Below, piece by piece: positions 13,515 to 21,448 of a DNA stretch of 36,435 bases. Positions within the stretch are counted from its first letter, which is position 1. Each line of letters starts with the position of its first letter. The notes under the pieces are model-generated. The model was not told the DNA's origin, did no database searches, and worked only from the letters and a program-made list of their open reading frames with translations. The DNA is from a virus. Location of the stretch: positions 1-36,435 of the IMG/VR virus record IMGVR_UViG_3300036770_000514, one strand, 5' to 3'. The translations under genes and the position numbers were made by a program.

Positions 13515-15922
13515 CAGTCAATTACACATCCCTTTTGGCCCTCGGTCAGCCTGTCACGGGTACCGAGTCTGGAACTTGGGGCGACGATGTCAACAACGCC
13601 GTTACCTCATACCTTGATATTGCAATTGCGGGTACACAGACATTAAGCACTGACGGTGATGTCACGCTGACCCTGACGCAAGGTACAAGTTCAGCAACAA
13701 ATATTGGGACGACATCAGCCCAGTACATGATCTTGAACTGTACGGGGTCAAGAACAGCACTCAGGTATATCAACGTACCCAATAGCAGTAAAGCCTACAT
13801 TGTGATGAACAACACCTCTGGTGGGTTCAATGTCACGATCCGGGGAAGCACTGGGCCTACGACAGGTATTTCGGTTGCTCCGGGTAAACAGACTTGGGTG
13901 GCCTGGGATACGGATGCCGGTGATTTCAAAGAGATTGCTTCGGGTGATGTAGACGGACCAGCGTCTTCTACTGATAATGCAGTTGCTCGGTTTGATGGCA
14001 CGACCGGCAAGATCATTCAAAACTCAGCCGTTACGATTGCTGATAGCACAGGTGATATTACTGGCGGGGCTTACAACAAAGTCACGATCACTGCTCCAGC
14101 ATCTAGTGCAACACTGACGATTGCTGATGGCAAGACACTAACGGCTAGTAATAGCCTGACACTGGCAGGTACTGATAGCACCACGATGACCTTTCCGGGA
14201 ACCAGTGCAACGATTGCACGGACGGATGCGGCTCAGACATTTACGGGCATACAGACCTTTAGTTCGGCACCGATTTTATCTTCGGCAACGGCAAGTAAAG
14301 CAGTCTTTACGGATGGGTCTAAGGCACTTACCTCTACAGGTACGCTAGCCACGGATCAGGGTGGTACAGGTCAGTCTAGTTACACCGCTGGTGATTTGGT
14401 TTACTACGCCACGGGTACAGCGTTTACCAAGCTTGCGATTGGTTCAAGCACGACCATCCTTACGTCTTCAGGAACAGCACCACAGTGGAGTTCTGCATCA
14501 GGTGTGACGGTTGGGACGGCTACGAATCTTGCAGGTGGTGCAGCAGGGTCGGTGCCTTATCAGACAGGATCAGGGGCGACAAGCTTCTTATCCATCGGTA
14601 CGTCTAACTATGTCCTGACTTCCACGGGATCAGCGCCAACCTGGACAGCGAATACCGGTACAGGGAATGTCGTTAGGGCAACATCACCTACGCTTACCAC
14701 GCCTGTTCTTGGTGTAGCTACAGCAACAAGTTTGAATGGTCTAACGGTATCCACGACCACAGGTACGCTGACACTTGCAAATGGATCTACGCTTGCAACC
14801 TCTGGTGCTAATAGCATCACGTTGACTTCCACAGGTGCCACAAACGTCACGCTTCCCACATCGGGAACCTTGGCAACCACAAGCAATACCGTATCCACGA
14901 TCTCATTTGGCACGACAGGTCTAACGCCAAGCACGGCAACAGGTGGTGCAGTAACGGTTGCGGGTAATTTAAGTCCTGCTAATGGTGGTACGGGTGTATC
15001 TAACAATGCACTGAATACGATTACCTTCACAGGTAACTACAGTCTTGGTCTGACCTTAAACGGCAATACATCGGTTACCTTACCAACGACCGGCACGTTA
15101 GCGACTTTGGCAGGGGCAGAAACCCTGACCAACAAGACCATCAATGGTGCTAACAATACGATCAGCAATATCAACCTAGCCTCTCAGGTCACAGGTACGC
15201 TGCCTTTTGGGAATGGTGGTACAGGCAATACGGCCACACCAACGAATGGTCAGTTACTGATTGGTAATGGATCAGGATTTAGCCTCGCTACGTTGACTGC
15301 TGGGTCAAATATCACCATCACGAATTCCTCCGGTGGCATTACGATTGCATCAGCTTCGGGTGGTGGCACAACAACTAATGCGTTAACGCTAAACAATAGC
15401 GGCGCGGGTGCAGCATCTGGAACGACCTTTAATGGCTCAACGGCTGTCACGCTGAGTTACAACACGATTGGCGCGGCTCCAGCACCAACAGGAACGTCTG
15501 CTCAGTTATTAGCTAATAACGGTTCCGGTGGTTTTAGCAACGTCACAGTAGGTTCGGGGCTGACTTTTAGTGCAGGCACCTTAAGTGCTAGTGGCGGCGG
15601 TACAGGCGATGTGGTTGGTCCAGCTTCTGCAACCGATAACGCGATTGTCCGGTTTGATGGCACCACGGGTAAACTGATCCAGAACTCGGCTGCAACGATT
15701 GCCGATACAACGGGTGACATCACGGCAGGTAAGTACAACGGCTTAACAGTCTCAACAAGCACGGGTACGTTGACGGTTGCCAATGGTTCGTCGCTTATCA
15801 CTTCCGGTGCAAACAGCATTACGCTGACATCTACTGGTGCAACGAACGTGACGTTGCCAACGTCTGGAACTCTTTCTACAACAGGTTTTGCTATAGCTAT
15901 GGCTTTAGTTTTCGGAGGTTAA
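13511..15922 (+). CDS. Tail fibre protein (803 residues)
   Basis: This is a long Thr/Ser/Gly-rich fibre protein. The N-terminus (MTVNYTSLLALGQPVTGTES, GTWGDDVNNAVTSYLD) is a common virion-attachment domain of aquatic phage fibres. The shaft contains repeated motifs: STDNAVARFDGTTGKIIQNS and its second copy near residue 705, two copies of a 45-residue NGLTVST..TLPTSGT unit, and several NGGTG turns. The C-terminus ends in a short hydrophobic stretch, FAIAMALVFGG. No intramolecular chaperone or carbohydrate-binding domain is evident. It lies between other fibre genes with a 4-base overlap upstream and one base before the next ATG. The role is host recognition or a base for a separate adhesin, perhaps the glycine-rich protein at 16318. 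Confidence 0.85.
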   Translation: MTVNYTSLLALGQPVTGTESGTWGDDVNNAVTSYLDIAIAGTQTLSTDGDVTLTLTQGTSSATNIGTTSAQYMILNCTGSRTALRYINVPNSSKAYIVMNNTSGGFNVTIRGSTGPTTGISVAPGKQTWVAWDTDAGDFKEIASGDVDGPASSTDNAVARFDGTTGKIIQNSAVTIADSTGDITGGAYNKVTITAPASSATLTIADGKTLTASNSLTLAGTDSTTMTFPGTSATIARTDAAQTFTGIQTFSSAPILSSATASKAVFTDGSKALTSTGTLATDQGGTGQSSYTAGDLVYYATGTAFTKLAIGSSTTILTSSGTAPQWSSASGVTVGTATNLAGGAAGSVPYQTGSGATSFLSIGTSNYVLTSTGSAPTWTANTGTGNVVRATSPTLTTPVLGVATATSLNGLTVSTTTGTLTLANGSTLATSGANSITLTSTGATNVTLPTSGTLATTSNTVSTISFGTTGLTPSTATGGAVTVAGNLSPANGGTGVSNNALNTITFTGNYSLGLTLNGNTSVTLPTTGTLATLAGAETLTNKTINGANNTISNINLASQVTGTLPFGNGGTGNTATPTNGQLLIGNGSGFSLATLTAGSNITITNSSGGITIASASGGGTTTNALTLNNSGAGAASGTTFNGSTAVTLSYNTIGAAPAPTGTSAQLLANNGSGGFSNVTVGSGLTFSAGTLSASGGGTGDVVGPASATDNAIVRFDGTTGKLIQNSAATIADTTGDITAGKYNGLTVSTSTGTLTVANGSSLITSGANSITLTSTGATNVTLPTSGTLSTTGFAIAMALVFGG
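13946..14062 (+). repeat. 39-codon fibre repeat (partner 15608-15724)
   Basis: These 39 codons encode the DGPASSTDNAVARFDGTTGK unit and its continuation. The partner at 15608-15724 encodes the same unit with 32 of 39 residues identical, but only 13 of 39 codons are the same. Confidence 0.85.
14735..14869 (+). repeat. 45-codon fibre repeat (partner 15737-15871)
   Basis: These 45 codons encode NGLTVSTTTGTLTLANG and its continuation up to LPTSGT. The partner at 15737-15871 has 41 of 45 residues identical but only 11 of 45 identical codons by my manual count. Confidence 0.85.
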
Positions 15923-15923
15923 T

Positions 15924-16307
15924 ATGGCGGCGCCGAATATAGTTTCTGTAACAAGCATCGTACCCCATACGGTGTCCATCACCCCTGCTGATACCTCACG
16001 AAATGCTTTGGTGACGGCACCTGCGACAGGGGCAACGCATAAGGTCAATTCATTGTTAGTGTCTAACATAGACACGGCATCGCCTTACAGTGCCACGGTA
16101 GAGTTGAGACTGGCGGACGGAACGACTTATCGGTCTATCATTACATCGGTAACGGTTCCAGTTGGCGGCACGGTTGAGGTGATTACCACGGGAACTTCGT
16201 TGTACTTACTGGATACAAGCGTGTCAGGTGAGGCATCAACCTTATGGGTAACAAGCTCCACGGCATCTAAACTGACTTACACCTGTTCTTACACGACGAT
16301 TTCTTGA
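15924..16307 (+). CDS. Beta-rich virion protein
   Basis: This 127-residue protein is rich in Thr, Ser and Val (NIVSVTSIVPHTVSITPADT, TYRSIITSVTVPVGGTVEVI) with a predicted all-beta fold. GGAGG before the ATG (15915-15919) supports the start, and it begins just after the fibre stop codon. It resembles small structural proteins lying next to fibre genes in marine phages. It may be a fibre accessory or decoration protein; no specific family is claimed. Confidence 0.72.
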   Translation: MAAPNIVSVTSIVPHTVSITPADTSRNALVTAPATGATHKVNSLLVSNIDTASPYSATVELRLADGTTYRSIITSVTVPVGGTVEVITTGTSLYLLDTSVSGEASTLWVTSSTASKLTYTCSYTTIS

Positions 16308-16317
16308 GGCATAGATC

Positions 16318-18003
16318 ATGGCTCAATTTCCTAATAATACGTTTGCAACAGGCATATGGTCTTTGAGGGATCAGTTTGTTGCTCGGATGGGCAATAACTG
16401 GCCCGGTCCGGTAACAGTAACAGAGATTTTCACGGCGTCCACGACATGGACTTGCCCCACGGGTGTCACGGCTGTTGATTACATGGTTGTTGCTGGCGGG
16501 GCTGGTGGTGGCTGTCAAGGGTCTGGTGGTGGCGCTGGAGGTTTTAGAACAGGTTCTGGATTAAGTGTCACCGCTGGAACTTCGTATGCCATCACAATTG
16601 GTGCTGGAGGCGCTGGAGCAACAAGCACTTCTAGCGTCGGGTCTTCGGGTGCAAGCTCCATATTCAGCTCTATAACATCAGCAGGCGGAGGCGGTGGCGC
16701 ATCACGATTTGCCGGTACAGGCGCTAACGGCGGCTCTGGAGGAGGAGGGTATTATGGAAATCCTGCCGGAAGCGGAAATACGCCTGCTGTTACACCGTCA
16801 CAAGGCAACAACGGAGGCGGCGGCATATTTTCTCCCGCAGAGTCCGGTGGTGGAGGTGGCGGTGCAGGCGCTATTGGTGGTACCGGAACAGGATCACAAG
16901 CAGGAAACGGCGGCTCAGGTGCGGCTGTAACGTTAACAGGTTCCTCTTTGATTTACGCGGGTGGAGGTGGTGGTGGTACAACATCGCCGTCGGTTGCTGT
17001 AGGTTCAGGTGGTGCAGGTGGTGGTGGTTCAGGCGGAAGATTCACTGTAGGTTCAGATGGTGCTGCAAATACTGGCGGTGGTGGCGGTGGTGGCGGAAAT
17101 TTATTTGCTTCTACTGGATCAAACGTGCCAACGGCAGGCGGCGCAGGCGGCTCCGGCATTGTCATTCTTCGTTACACCGTAAACCCATCTACCCAATCAG
17201 TTGGCGTTCTTACGTTCACTAGCAGTACCGTGTGGGTCTGTCCTGCTGGTGTTGTTTCGGTGGATTACTTGGTTGTTGCTGGTGGCGGTGCGGGAGGTGG
17301 TGATATAGGAGGCGGTGGTGGTGCGGGCGGATTTAGGACAGGAACTGCGCTTGCTGTTACCGCAGGCAACGCCTATGTAGTAGCGGTCGGTGCTGGCGGG
17401 GCAAGCTCACCTAGAACACTTGCTGCCGGTGCCAATGGGAGCAATTCATCATTTTCTTCAATTACATCTACCGGCGGCGGCGGTGGTGGATGTTATAACG
17501 CATCGCCTGCTGCGCCGGGGCAAAATGGTGGCTCTGGAGGTGGTGGGCCACCCGCTGATACTGGATCAAGTATAGCGGGTACTGGAAATACGCCAAGCAC
17601 ATCGCCAAGCCAAGGAAATAATGGTGGGGTAGGTAAAATTACTGGGTTGCCGTGGCTTGGCGGTGGCGGTGGCGGTGCTGGCGCTGTAGGTGTAGCGGCA
17701 TCAAATCCAAATGCTGGTGCTGGTGGAGCGGGTACTGCATCAACAATCTCAGGTACATCCGTTACATATGCCGGTGGGGGCGGGTCAGCGGCGCATAGTA
17801 CGGGTGGCGTTGCTGGTTCTGGAGGTTCAGGCGGGGGCGGTGCTGGTGCAGTAACCGGTGGAGCTACAGGTGGTACTGGGTCATCCACTGGCGGTAGTGG
17901 AACGGCAAACACAGGCGGAGGCGGTGGCGGCTGCGCGTTCAGCACAGGATCTTCCGGCGGTGGCGGCTCTGGTATCGTCATCATCAAAACTAACTACTCA
18001 TAA
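16318..18003 (+). CDS. Glycine-rich duplicated adhesin-like protein
   Basis: This is a 561-residue, extremely Gly-rich protein. A short N-terminal domain (MAQFPNNTFATGIWSLRDQF) precedes two tandem copies of a roughly 270-residue unit. Each unit begins with a beta segment (TASTTWTCPTGVTAVDYMVV and TSSTVWVCPAGVVSVDYLVV) and runs into AGGxGGG-type tracts with a FRTGxxLxVTAG motif. Each ends GGSGIVILRYT or GGSGIVIIKTN. This matches the glycine-rich domain of phage adhesins and environmental fibre proteins. Poly-Gly regions of this type can pack as polyglycine-II helices, as in the T4-like S16 adhesin; that structural parallel is inference. Position after the fibre gene suits a receptor-binding tip. 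Confidence 0.83.
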   Translation: MAQFPNNTFATGIWSLRDQFVARMGNNWPGPVTVTEIFTASTTWTCPTGVTAVDYMVVAGGAGGGCQGSGGGAGGFRTGSGLSVTAGTSYAITIGAGGAGATSTSSVGSSGASSIFSSITSAGGGGGASRFAGTGANGGSGGGGYYGNPAGSGNTPAVTPSQGNNGGGGIFSPAESGGGGGGAGAIGGTGTGSQAGNGGSGAAVTLTGSSLIYAGGGGGGTTSPSVAVGSGGAGGGGSGGRFTVGSDGAANTGGGGGGGGNLFASTGSNVPTAGGAGGSGIVILRYTVNPSTQSVGVLTFTSSTVWVCPAGVVSVDYLVVAGGGAGGGDIGGGGGAGGFRTGTALAVTAGNAYVVAVGAGGASSPRTLAAGANGSNSSFSSITSTGGGGGGCYNASPAAPGQNGGSGGGGPPADTGSSIAGTGNTPSTSPSQGNNGGVGKITGLPWLGGGGGGAGAVGVAASNPNAGAGGAGTASTISGTSVTYAGGGGSAAHSTGGVAGSGGSGGGGAGAVTGGATGGTGSSTGGSGTANTGGGGGGCAFSTGSSGGGGSGIVIIKTNYS

Positions 18004-18007
18004 TCCT

Positions 18008-18259
18008 ATGACCAAAACATACAGACTCTACGGTGTAGATACAGCTATGGCATTGCTTCGTCCCGGTGCTAAGTGGGAGATCAGCAACTCTCATTTCACG
18101 CGCTGGGATGATCCAAGACCTTGCCCGACATGGCAGGAAGTGCAAGACACGATGGAAAAGATCAAAGCCTTTGAGGATTCCATCAACACGATCTACACCG
18201 AAGAACAAATCAAAGAACACAACGCATGGACAGACATGATCAACAAGGCGGCGGCATGA
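18008..18259 (+). CDS. Conserved small phage protein (YGVDTAMALLRPGAKWEISN type)
   Basis: This is an 83-residue protein. ATG 18008 is chosen because the conserved sequence starts there (MTKTYRLYGVDTAMALLRPG) while the upstream extension in this frame only mirrors the glycine-rich gene. WDDPRPCPTWQEV and a helical ending (DTMEKIKAFEDSINTIYTEE) follow; I recall the pattern from many aquatic phages next to fibre genes. It begins 4 bases after the adhesin stop and overlaps the oxygenase by ATGA. It might be a fibre assembly chaperone, but there is no direct sign of that. Confidence 0.78.
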   Translation: MTKTYRLYGVDTAMALLRPGAKWEISNSHFTRWDDPRPCPTWQEVQDTMEKIKAFEDSINTIYTEEQIKEHNAWTDMINKAAA

Positions 18260-18858
18260 ATTTGCTCGGCTTATTCGCCCAGCCGGTTGGGTTCTTTGAC
18301 CTTGGCAGGCCACTGTCTGACGAGGAGAAGTTCTTCCTCATGGAATTAGAACAGCGTCCCAACACGGGCAACCGCACAAGCGCCAACAACTTTGTCCTGC
18401 GCGATAAGTTGATGACGAGTCTGCGCGGATGGATGGAAGACTGCGTTGCTGAGTATTTCAAAGCCACAACCAACCCCAAGCACGATGTCACGCTGAGACT
18501 CACACAGTCTTGGGTGAATTACAGTGAACCGGGGCAGTATCACCACAAGCACGCGCATCCGAATTCTTTTGTGTCTGGTGTGTTTTATATCCAGACCAAC
18601 CCCAACGACAAGATCTTTTTCTACCGTGATGGCTACAGCCAGATTAAATTCCCTCCCGCCGAGTGGAATAGCTGGAACAGTGAGTCATGGTGGTTTGAAG
18701 CACTAAATGGACGGCTTATTCTTTTCCCATCAAGTCTGACGCACATGGTGCCGACGGTGGAAGGTGAAGACGTTCGTGTGAGCTTGTCATTTAATACCTT
18801 CCCTGCGGGAACCGTTGGCGAAGAGATGGATTTAACCGGACTGAAACTGGAGGTTTAG
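18256..18858 (+). CDS. 2OG-Fe(II) oxygenase family protein
   Basis: This 200-residue protein matches the putative 2-oxoglutarate/Fe(II)-dependent oxygenase family (TIGR02466 / 2OG-FeII_Oxy_5 type). It has QSWVNYSEPGQYHHKHAHPN with the His cluster H96-H101, SFVSGVFYIQ, then LNGRLILFPSSLTHMVPTVE (H163) and VRVSLSFNTFP, where R174 is the likely 2-oxoglutarate-binding arginine. Such enzymes use Fe(II), O2 and 2-oxoglutarate to hydroxylate a substrate. The substrate here is unknown; location among fibre genes hints at modification of a virion or host-surface component. ATG 18256 overlaps the previous stop (ATGA); an ATG at 18226 would overlap further and lacks support. This family is frequent in cyanophages and other marine phages. 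Confidence 0.85.
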   Translation: MNLLGLFAQPVGFFDLGRPLSDEEKFFLMELEQRPNTGNRTSANNFVLRDKLMTSLRGWMEDCVAEYFKATTNPKHDVTLRLTQSWVNYSEPGQYHHKHAHPNSFVSGVFYIQTNPNDKIFFYRDGYSQIKFPPAEWNSWNSESWWFEALNGRLILFPSSLTHMVPTVEGEDVRVSLSFNTFPAGTVGEEMDLTGLKLEV

Positions 18859-18859
18859 C

Positions 18860-19228
18860 ATGGCCCACTATGCCCAGCTTGATGCAAATAACGTAGTGAC
18901 CCAAGTGGTGGTCATTGATAACAAAGATACCGCAGATGCTTTTGGTGTGGAAAAAGAGCACATCGGCGCGGCGTTTTGCGAACGACTCTTTGGCGGCACA
19001 TGGAAGCAGACTTCGTATAACGGCAATCTTAGGAAAAATTACGCTGGGATTGGTTATACCTACAGGGCAGACATTGATGCTTTTGTAGCGCCAAAGCCTT
19101 TTGCCAGTTGGATTCTGAATGCCAACGCGCAGTGGGAAGCACCGGTGGCTATGCCGAACGATGGTCAGATGTATAGCTGGGACGAAGCAACAACCTCATG
19201 GAAAGTAAATGAACCAGCTCAAGCTTGA
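18860..19228 (+). CDS. Conserved tail-associated protein (LFGGTWKQTSYNGNLRKNYA type)
   Basis: This 122-residue protein starts MAHYAQLDANNVVTQVVVID. It has the hallmark segment FCERLFGGTWKQTSYNGN followed by YAGIGYTYRADIDAFVAPKP and a W-rich C-terminus (MYSWDEATTSWKV). The pattern is very common in cyanophages and other aquatic phages, often near fibre genes. GGAGG lies about 6 bases before the ATG. Its biochemical role is unknown; a structural or fibre-assembly function is suggested by context. The next small gene begins inside its last 20 bases. Confidence 0.82.
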   Translation: MAHYAQLDANNVVTQVVVIDNKDTADAFGVEKEHIGAAFCERLFGGTWKQTSYNGNLRKNYAGIGYTYRADIDAFVAPKPFASWILNANAQWEAPVAMPNDGQMYSWDEATTSWKVNEPAQA

Positions 19229-19361
19229 ACTCACTGTTGATGAAGTCAATGTTGTGCTAGATGCGCTGGGGAATCTTCCTTTAAAGCAGGTTGCTGCTTT
19301 GTTTGAGAAGATCAAATCACAGGCTATGGCACAGCTTGAGGAACAGAAGGTTGAGTCCTGA
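19209..19361 (+). CDS. Very small acidic phage protein (50 residues)
   Basis: ATG 19209 opens a 50-residue frame reading MNQLKLELTVDEVNVVLDAL, then GNLPLKQVAALFEKIKSQA and a Glu/Gln-rich end. I recall small proteins of this form (LxLxVDEVNxxLxxLGxLP) in the tail-lysis region of aquatic phages. It overlaps the upstream gene by 20 bases and its stop lies two bases before the GTG of the next gene, so it fills the otherwise unexplained gap at 19229-19363. The sequence is predicted helical; function unknown. Confidence 0.78.
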   Translation: MNQLKLELTVDEVNVVLDALGNLPLKQVAALFEKIKSQAMAQLEEQKVES

Positions 19362-19363
19362 CC

Positions 19364-19789
19364 GTGGATGATAAGACCCACGAACTAGCGGTTCTCAAAG
19401 CGCAAGCCAGAATCAAGCTTGAGGAGTTAAAAGCCCAAGATTCTGCCAAAGAGGTTGCTGGTAAAGCGATTGGCGAAGATGGACTGCTTTATATCTTTCT
19501 CATCGTACTTGTGGGTGTCGGCGCGTCCCTCTTTTTAGAGGGTGAAAAAATTGCTGCTGTAATGGGTCTGCTTGGCGCGTCACTTACTGCGCTGATTCAA
19601 ATGCTTAATGGGATTGCTGGCACTGCTGCCAAACAGGAAAAGCCAGAGTTTGAAGTCATCAAGGATCTTATCCATCGTCTTGACAAACTAGACCGTGCCG
19701 AGCAGCCCATGCAAGTTGATGTGGAAGGCAGCAAAGTCACGGTCAAGAAAGGTGCCGATCAGATTACCGCAAGGGGCGAACATGTTTGA
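19364..19789 (+). CDS. Two-helix membrane protein, holin candidate
   Basis: This 141-residue protein starts at GTG 19364. It has a charged N-terminal helix, two adjacent predicted membrane segments (about residues 41-58 LLYIFLIVLVGVGASLFL and 63-85 IAAVMGLLGASLTALIQM), and a polar C-terminal domain of about 55 residues. It is the first of three membrane proteins directly before the endolysin, so a holin or holin-like role in permeabilising the inner membrane is the best hypothesis. No in-frame ATG lies near the start. The last 8 bases overlap the next gene. Confidence 0.65.
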   Translation: MDDKTHELAVLKAQARIKLEELKAQDSAKEVAGKAIGEDGLLYIFLIVLVGVGASLFLEGEKIAAVMGLLGASLTALIQMLNGIAGTAAKQEKPEFEVIKDLIHRLDKLDRAEQPMQVDVEGSKVTVKKGADQITARGEHV

Positions 19790-20267
19790 TCTTCTCTCAG
19801 GCGGTCTTCTTGGTTCCATATTCGGTGGTCTGTTCAGGCTTGCACCGGAAGTCCTTAAATTCCTTGATAAGAAGAATGAACGCCAGCATGAATTGAGTAT
19901 GTTCCAACTCCAGACTGACCTTGAGAAGATGCGAGGTGAGTTCAAGATGGAGGAGAAGTATGTTGACTACTCGATACAGCAAATGGATACGATTAAGGCT
20001 GCGTTCCAAGAGCAAGCTGAAACGGCTAAAGCAGCGGGTTGGTTTATGTCGTTTATTTCAGCTTCAGTGCGTCCCGGCGTAACGTGGTTTCTGTTCTTTA
20101 TGTACGCAGGTGTTAAGGCAGCGGCTTTGTTTATTGCGTTTCAAACCAATGCGAATTGGGCCGAAGTGCTTATTAAAACGTGGGATGAAGATGATTTTGG
20201 GATGCTGTCTATGGTGCTGTCGTTTTATTTTATTGGCAGAAGCGTAGAGAAATATCAGAAGTCGTAA
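19782..20267 (+). CDS. Membrane protein of the lysis region, holin-like
   Basis: This is a 161-residue protein. ATG 19782 is preferred over an upstream in-frame ATG at 19695 because AAGGGG precedes it and the Gly-rich hydrophobic start (MFDLLSGGLLGSIFGGLFRL) matches related phage proteins. After a helical charged segment there are membrane helices around residues 85-122 (WFMSFISASVRPGVTWFLFF and YAGVKAAALFIAF) and 140-156 (MLSMVLSFYFIGRS). The RPxxTW segment recalls 3-TM holins of gene transfer agents, but that link is tentative. It lies between two other membrane proteins and the endolysin; a holin or spanin-partner role is likely. Confidence 0.68.
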   Translation: MFDLLSGGLLGSIFGGLFRLAPEVLKFLDKKNERQHELSMFQLQTDLEKMRGEFKMEEKYVDYSIQQMDTIKAAFQEQAETAKAAGWFMSFISASVRPGVTWFLFFMYAGVKAAALFIAFQTNANWAEVLIKTWDEDDFGMLSMVLSFYFIGRSVEKYQKS

Positions 20268-20452
20268 TGGAAACGATTGCCGAATCCCTCGCCAAGGTTT
20301 GGTTTCTGGGGGTTGCGGTAGTAGGTATCGCGGCTTATGCTGTGACGCTTAAAGTGCGGGTTGATTACTTAGAAAAGAACTACGACAAACAGATCACTGC
20401 TTTATGGGAGCAGATTAACAAGTTGGTGAATGAAAGGTCCGGCGGTGAATGA
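20267..20452 (+). CDS. Small membrane-anchored coiled-coil protein, spanin-like candidate
   Basis: This 61-residue protein has a membrane helix at about residues 11-30 (VWFLGVAVVGIAAYAVTLKV) and then a charged helix (DYLEKNYDKQITALWEQINK). It overlaps the previous gene by one base and the endolysin start by up to 23 bases. One N-terminal membrane segment plus coiled coil, next to an endolysin, is the design of an inner-membrane spanin, although most are longer and I see no outer-membrane lipoprotein partner. It could instead be a holin regulator. Confidence 0.7.
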   Translation: METIAESLAKVWFLGVAVVGIAAYAVTLKVRVDYLEKNYDKQITALWEQINKLVNERSGGE

Positions 20453-20912
20453 AGCCAAAAAGCTTTGCAAAGATGTTCTCATCAAACCCTTTGAAGGGTT
20501 GGCAAAGCGTTTGCCTGACGGACGAGTAACTGCTTACCCAGATCCCGGAACCCGTGGGCATCCTTGGACGATTGGTTGGGGGGCGACAGGGCCAGAGATT
20601 CAGCCGGGAACTATTTGGACCATGCAGCAGTGTGAAGATGCGCTTGACCATCATGTTGAGTATTTTGTCCGTGGCTTGTTTAAGCTCTCTCCTAAGTTAG
20701 CAAACGCTTTTCCACGCCGCATTGCCGCCGTGACAAGCTGGGCATACAATTGTGGCTTAGGGAACTATCGGGTTTCCACGTTCAAGAAGCGTATTGATGC
20801 GGGGGATTGGGATGGTGCAGCTACTGAATGCCTCAAGTGGACAAAGGCTAATGGCCGAGTTCTTCCTGGCTTAAAGAGGAGGAGAGAAGCTGAGGCTCTT
20901 TTAATGAAATGA
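20430..20912 (+). CDS. Endolysin, GH24 lysozyme (hybrid C-terminus)
   Basis: This is a 160-residue T4-lysozyme/lambdoid-type muramidase cleaving the peptidoglycan glycan chain. The catalytic triad is visible as E22 (IKPFEGLAKR), D38 (AYPDPGT) and T47 (PWTIGWGA); the C-terminal helical lobe has TSWAYNCGLGNYRVST. There is no signal peptide, so export needs a holin. ATG 20430 is given; GTG 20445 with AAAGG 7 bases upstream is an alternative start. The last 22 codons (KANGRVLPGL, RRREAEALLMK) lie within the inserted HNH module, while a second, diverged version of the same C-terminus lies at 21466-21543. The final part of this protein therefore appears to have been supplied by the insertion. Confidence 0.92.
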   Translation: MKGPAVNEAKKLCKDVLIKPFEGLAKRLPDGRVTAYPDPGTRGHPWTIGWGATGPEIQPGTIWTMQQCEDALDHHVEYFVRGLFKLSPKLANAFPRRIAAVTSWAYNCGLGNYRVSTFKKRIDAGDWDGAATECLKWTKANGRVLPGLKRRREAEALLMK

Positions 20913-21441
20913 TTGCCTTTTCAACACCATGTTTTTTAATGCGGTACGACAGCTTTCCGTATGTTGTGGATAGCTTTTCTGCCCACCAAGTTATGCAACC
21001 TGATTGCCCTTCAAATTCAATGTTGCGGTTTGACTTTGTATTTCTTTGTTGATCCTTTATAGATGCCCACCGACAATTTTCTTTACTATACCCTTTTGAC
21101 CCGTCAATACGATCAATCGTTGTGTTTGGCGGTCGCTCTCCCATGTCTTTCAAAAAATCAGCAAACGAATTTCGCCAAGCATCGCACACAAAAATACCTT
21201 TTGCTCCATAGTTTTTATACTTTGAAGAGTAAGTTTTGTGGCATCGTGAAACCATATTTACCCATGAGTTATAAGTTGGAGAAACCGAGGTTTTTGTCGT
21301 ATGCCCATGTTTTGTGGACTTTGTTTTTCCTAGGCAACCCCGACTGCAAAAAATGCCCCGACCAACCCTGCTTGGTGCAGCACTAACTTTGAAGTCTTTA
21401 CCACAATGAAGGCACTGGCGTACAATTTGTTTGGATTTCAT
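20848..21441 (-). CDS. HNH homing endonuclease, antisense insertion
   Basis: This is a 197-residue protein on the opposite strand to the late operon. The N-terminus has a zinc-ribbon-like CLHC (C10, C13) and C32/C36. The middle is the typical phage HNH region: YNSWVNMVSRCHK, YKNYGAKGIFVCDAWRNSF, FLKDMGERPPNTTIDRIDGS, KGYSKENCRWASIKDQQRN. The C-terminus (ITWWAEKLSTTYGKLSYRIK, KHGVEKAI) is a helix-turn-helix-like DNA-binding segment of homing endonucleases. It interrupts the junction between the endolysin and tail-nozzle genes; its 3' end overlaps the last 65 bases of the endolysin. Free-standing homing endonucleases spread by cutting uninterrupted alleles; the cleavage site is predicted at the 3' end of the endolysin gene of relatives. 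Confidence 0.9.
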   Translation of the reverse strand: MKSKQIVRQCLHCGKDFKVSAAPSRVGRGIFCSRGCLGKTKSTKHGHTTKTSVSPTYNSWVNMVSRCHKTYSSKYKNYGAKGIFVCDAWRNSFADFLKDMGERPPNTTIDRIDGSKGYSKENCRWASIKDQQRNTKSNRNIEFEGQSGCITWWAEKLSTTYGKLSYRIKKHGVEKAIISLKEPQLLSSSLSQEELGH

Positions 21442-21448
21442 AGCCCGA

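Noticed and set aside
17493-17987. Proline-rich open frame on the minus strand
   Set aside because: Gly codons read backwards give Pro and Ala; this is a shadow of the glycine-rich adhesin.
21063-21386. 107-codon plus-strand open frame between endolysin and nozzle genes
   Set aside because: It is antisense to the HNH gene, whose minus-strand translation has clear zinc-ribbon and HNH patterns; the plus-strand product has none.
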